Assembly: GCA_023432225.1 (NCBI GenBank)
Contig: JAEYUW010000030.1
Coordinates: forward strand, 1-64,000
DNA length: 64,000 nucleotides
Reading direction: 5' to 3'
Source of the DNA: Verrucomicrobiota bacterium
GTDB lineage: Bacteria; Verrucomicrobiota; Verrucomicrobiia; Opitutales; Opitutaceae
Both the position numbers and the translations under genes were made by a program. Shown one piece after another: positions 61,745 through 64,000 of the stretch. The notes below the pieces were generated by a model, which ran no database searches, was not told the DNA's origin, and saw only the letters and a program-made list of their open reading frames with translations. Position 1 is the first letter of the stretch. The number at the start of each line of letters is the position of its first letter.

Positions 61745-64000
61745 ATGAACCGCGTCACCTCGCGACTCTCGCGACAGGCTTTGCGCCTGCTCGCTTCCTT
61801 CCTCTTTGCTGGTGCCTTGGCCAGCGCTGTCTTCGCCGCGGATGCGCCGCGGCGTTTCGACCTGCCGGTCGATGACGCGGAACGCGCGTTGAAGCGCTTC
61901 TCCGAGCAGGCCGGCCAGCAGGTGTTGTTCCCGAGCGACGTCGTGCGCGGAGTGCGGACGAACGCCGTTGCCGGCGAACTCGATACCGCTGCCGCGCTCG
62001 AACAAATGCTCGCGGGCACGGGCCTCGAGGCCGTGCGCGATGCGCGCACGGGGGCGTTCACGGTGCGCCGCGGCTTGAAGCCCGAGACGAACCCGAAGGT
62101 GCAGCGCACCGATGACGGCGCGGTGCGGCTCCAGACACTCGAGGTCTCCGCCTCGCGCATCGATGGGCCGGTGAACCAGACCATTTTCGCCACGAACGAG
62201 ACCGGTGTTTACCACTACGACGTCATCAACCGCATCGAGATCGAGCGCCTGGGCGCGACGAGCATGGAGGAATTGCTCCGCTTCGTGCCACAGACGAGCG
62301 ACTACGGCATCAACGCGCTCCAGCTCCAGGTGACCAATCCGCAGAGTCCGGGCGGCATGACGTATCAAAACTCCGAGGTGAAGCTGCGCGGGTTCTCCTC
62401 GCTGCAGACATCGATCCTGATCAATGGCCGCCGCCTGCAGCGCGGCAATCTTTCCGCCGGCGCGGACCTCAGCCGTATTCCGGTCGCGGCGATCGAGCGT
62501 ATCGAGATCCTCCCGTCGTCGGCTTCGGCGATCTATGGCGGCGGCGCGATTGGCGGCGTGATCAACATCATTTTGCGCAAGGACTACGCCGGCCGCGATC
62601 TCACGGCGTATGCCGGCACCAGCACCGATGGCGGGGCGACGGAGTATCGCCTCACGTATTTCGAAGGGCGCTCCTTTAATGAGGAGCGCACGCGCCTGTC
62701 CTACACGCTCGACTACTTTCATCGCGATCCGCTCTACCTCGACGACCGCGATTATCTGCAGCGTGCGCTGGACCGCTATCCGCCCGAGTCCGGAGTGCTC
62801 GTGAGCGGCCGGCCCATCTACGAGCAATACATCGTCCCCGCGTTCGCCTCGAATCCCGGCACGATCATCATCAACTCGCCCAGCGGCTCACTCGGGATTC
62901 CGGGCGCGACGACGGCGCGCTTTGCTGCCCTTCCGCAAGGTCTCACGGCGGCGCAGGCGAGTGCGCTCACGCCGGGCAGCTTCACCGCCACGGCCAATCG
63001 TGCGAATCTCGGCGGCCGCTTTGGTCGTTCCATGTTGTATCGACCGGAGGATCGTTACTCGCTCAATGCGACGCTCGAGCACACCTTCGTGCCGGACAAG
63101 CTCGAGCTCTATTCGGAGTTCGGCCTCAGCTATTCGCGGTCGGCTTACAGTTTTCCGCAGATCACGCCGACGCTCAACCTGAGCGCGACCGATCCGCTCA
63201 ATCCGTTCCGCGCGGGCGTGACGCCCGGCTTCGTCGGCGTGCCCATCAGCATCGTTCTCGATCCGGTCGATCTGCCCGACCCCGACCTCTTCCAGGATCG
63301 TCGCGGCGTGCGTGGCGTGTTGGGTTTCAAGGGCAAGTTCGGCACGAGCTGGGATTGGTCGCTCGACGGCACCGGCGAGTGGGGCCGCAGCCACTCGAAG
63401 GGCACGAACCCGACCCAGAATCTCGTCAACTTCATCAACAGCACGTCGACCATCGGTCTGACGCAGGCGCAACGTCGCGCGATCTACAATCCGCTCGCCG
63501 ACCACGTCGCGAATCCCGCGACGGACGCCATGGCGCCCTTCATCGGCTACATGCGCGACTTCTCCTTCACCAGCAATCTGGCGCAGGTGAACTTCCGCCT
63601 CGTCGGCGACGTGTTTCGGTTGCCGGCCGGTCCGCTGCGCGTGTCACCCGGTGCCGAGGTGATCTGGGCGCAATACAAGACCAAGCAGCAGGTTCTCACC
63701 GCGCCCGAATACTTGGCGAACATCGGCGGCGTGCAGGGCGTCGCCAGCTACACAACAAACGCGCGGCGCACGGAATCCGCGTTCGTCGAAGTGGTGGCTC
63801 CGCTCGTCGGCCAAGGGTGGCGTCCGATCCCGGTCGACGCGATCGACCTGAACCTCGCCGCACGCTGGGAAGGCACGGACGATTCCACCAGCAAGACCAC
63901 GCCGACCGCCGGCGTGCGCGTGCAGGTGAATCCGTCGGTGGCGGTGCGCGTCAGCTACGCCGAAGGTTTCTTCCCGCCGGACCAATCGAACTACGAAGGT
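61745..64000 (+). CDS. TonB-dependent transducer receptor with STN domain (partial)
   Basis: An outer-membrane receptor running past the window end; 752 codons are visible without a stop. It has a signal peptide (about 1-39, ending FAA), then an STN signalling domain (about 42-105) with RFDLPVDDAERALKRFSEQAG, whose role is to contact FecR. The plug follows with EELLRFVPQTSDYG, VKLRGFSSLQTSILINGRRL and RIEILPSSASAIYGGGAIGGVIN, and then barrel strands. Together with the two upstream genes it forms a FecI-FecR-FecA-like cell-surface signalling set. The long plug resembles oligosaccharide or polymer receptors of Opitutaceae more than FecA. The ligand is unknown. Confidence 0.92.
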   Translation, partial: MNRVTSRLSRQALRLLASFLFAGALASAVFAADAPRRFDLPVDDAERALKRFSEQAGQQVLFPSDVVRGVRTNAVAGELDTAAALEQMLAGTGLEAVRDARTGAFTVRRGLKPETNPKVQRTDDGAVRLQTLEVSASRIDGPVNQTIFATNETGVYHYDVINRIEIERLGATSMEELLRFVPQTSDYGINALQLQVTNPQSPGGMTYQNSEVKLRGFSSLQTSILINGRRLQRGNLSAGADLSRIPVAAIERIEILPSSASAIYGGGAIGGVINIILRKDYAGRDLTAYAGTSTDGGATEYRLTYFEGRSFNEERTRLSYTLDYFHRDPLYLDDRDYLQRALDRYPPESGVLVSGRPIYEQYIVPAFASNPGTIIINSPSGSLGIPGATTARFAALPQGLTAAQASALTPGSFTATANRANLGGRFGRSMLYRPEDRYSLNATLEHTFVPDKLELYSEFGLSYSRSAYSFPQITPTLNLSATDPLNPFRAGVTPGFVGVPISIVLDPVDLPDPDLFQDRRGVRGVLGFKGKFGTSWDWSLDGTGEWGRSHSKGTNPTQNLVNFINSTSTIGLTQAQRRAIYNPLADHVANPATDAMAPFIGYMRDFSFTSNLAQVNFRLVGDVFRLPAGPLRVSPGAEVIWAQYKTKQQVLTAPEYLANIGGVQGVASYTTNARRTESAFVEVVAPLVGQGWRPIPVDAIDLNLAARWEGTDDSTSKTTPTAGVRVQVNPSVAVRVSYAEGFFPPDQSNYEG

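Overview
The window looks like part of a chromosome from a member of the Opitutaceae (phylum Verrucomicrobiota). It is very GC-rich and uses TonB-dependent receptors without SusD partners for sugar uptake. It also carries FecI/FecR signalling, GH3, GH53 and GH130 sugar enzymes, LacI regulation, a mannosylfructose locus and many short palindromic intergenic repeats. The taxonomic call is an inference from gene content and style. No rRNA, CRISPR array, prophage or transposase was found.

Layout. 1-1255 is the N-terminal part of a UvrD/PcrA helicase (minus), followed by two repeat elements and a secreted GH3 glycosidase (1680-4280). 4432-8234 is a compact NikR-headed operon: nickel regulator with two perfect operator-like palindromes, TonB receptor, methyltransferase and small membrane protein. 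8399-9818 holds frr and pyrH (minus). 10127-12883 is a large secreted HYR-repeat protein, divergent from a beta-propeller protein and a LytS/LytTR two-component pair (13346-16975). 17166-19936 is a mannosylfructose osmolyte operon with an embedded short MscS channel, then an OmpR-type two-component system. 22174-26552 (minus) holds a VOC protein, an esterase, an acyltransferase and an ECF sigma factor fused to a multi-pass membrane domain. 26637-34763 is a sugar locus: LacI regulator divergent from TonB receptor, MFS transporter, SGNH hydrolase, FAD oxidoreductase and GH130 enzyme.

34980-40181 has tRNA-Gln, several housekeeping or unknown genes, hflX and a dihydroorotate dehydrogenase-like gene. 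40579-44809 groups five pantothenate/CoA genes (panB, panC, coaBC, coaX, panD), with different palindromic repeats in two gaps and one repeat starting at the panD stop codon; clpB follows. 47690-51342 (minus) is an arsenic operon: arsR, arsC, acr3, arsM and a SigZ-like sigma factor with a cysteine tail. 51463-59903 contains a GH53 galactanase, a hybrid sensor kinase with a periplasmic solute-binding domain, an iron-type alcohol dehydrogenase, a ClC exchanger, small proteins and a phosphatidylserine decarboxylase. 60038-64000 is a FecI-FecR-STN/TonB receptor signalling cassette that runs off the window end.

The main themes are metal handling (Ni, As), outer-membrane uptake under several regulatory logics, osmoadaptation, CoA synthesis, and an unusually varied set of intergenic palindromic repeats (at least ten types). 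The best candidates for follow-up are the NikR operon, the 105-109 bp composite repeats, the mannosylfructose-MscS operon, the sigma-membrane fusion, and the sugar locus with its FAD oxidoreductase.
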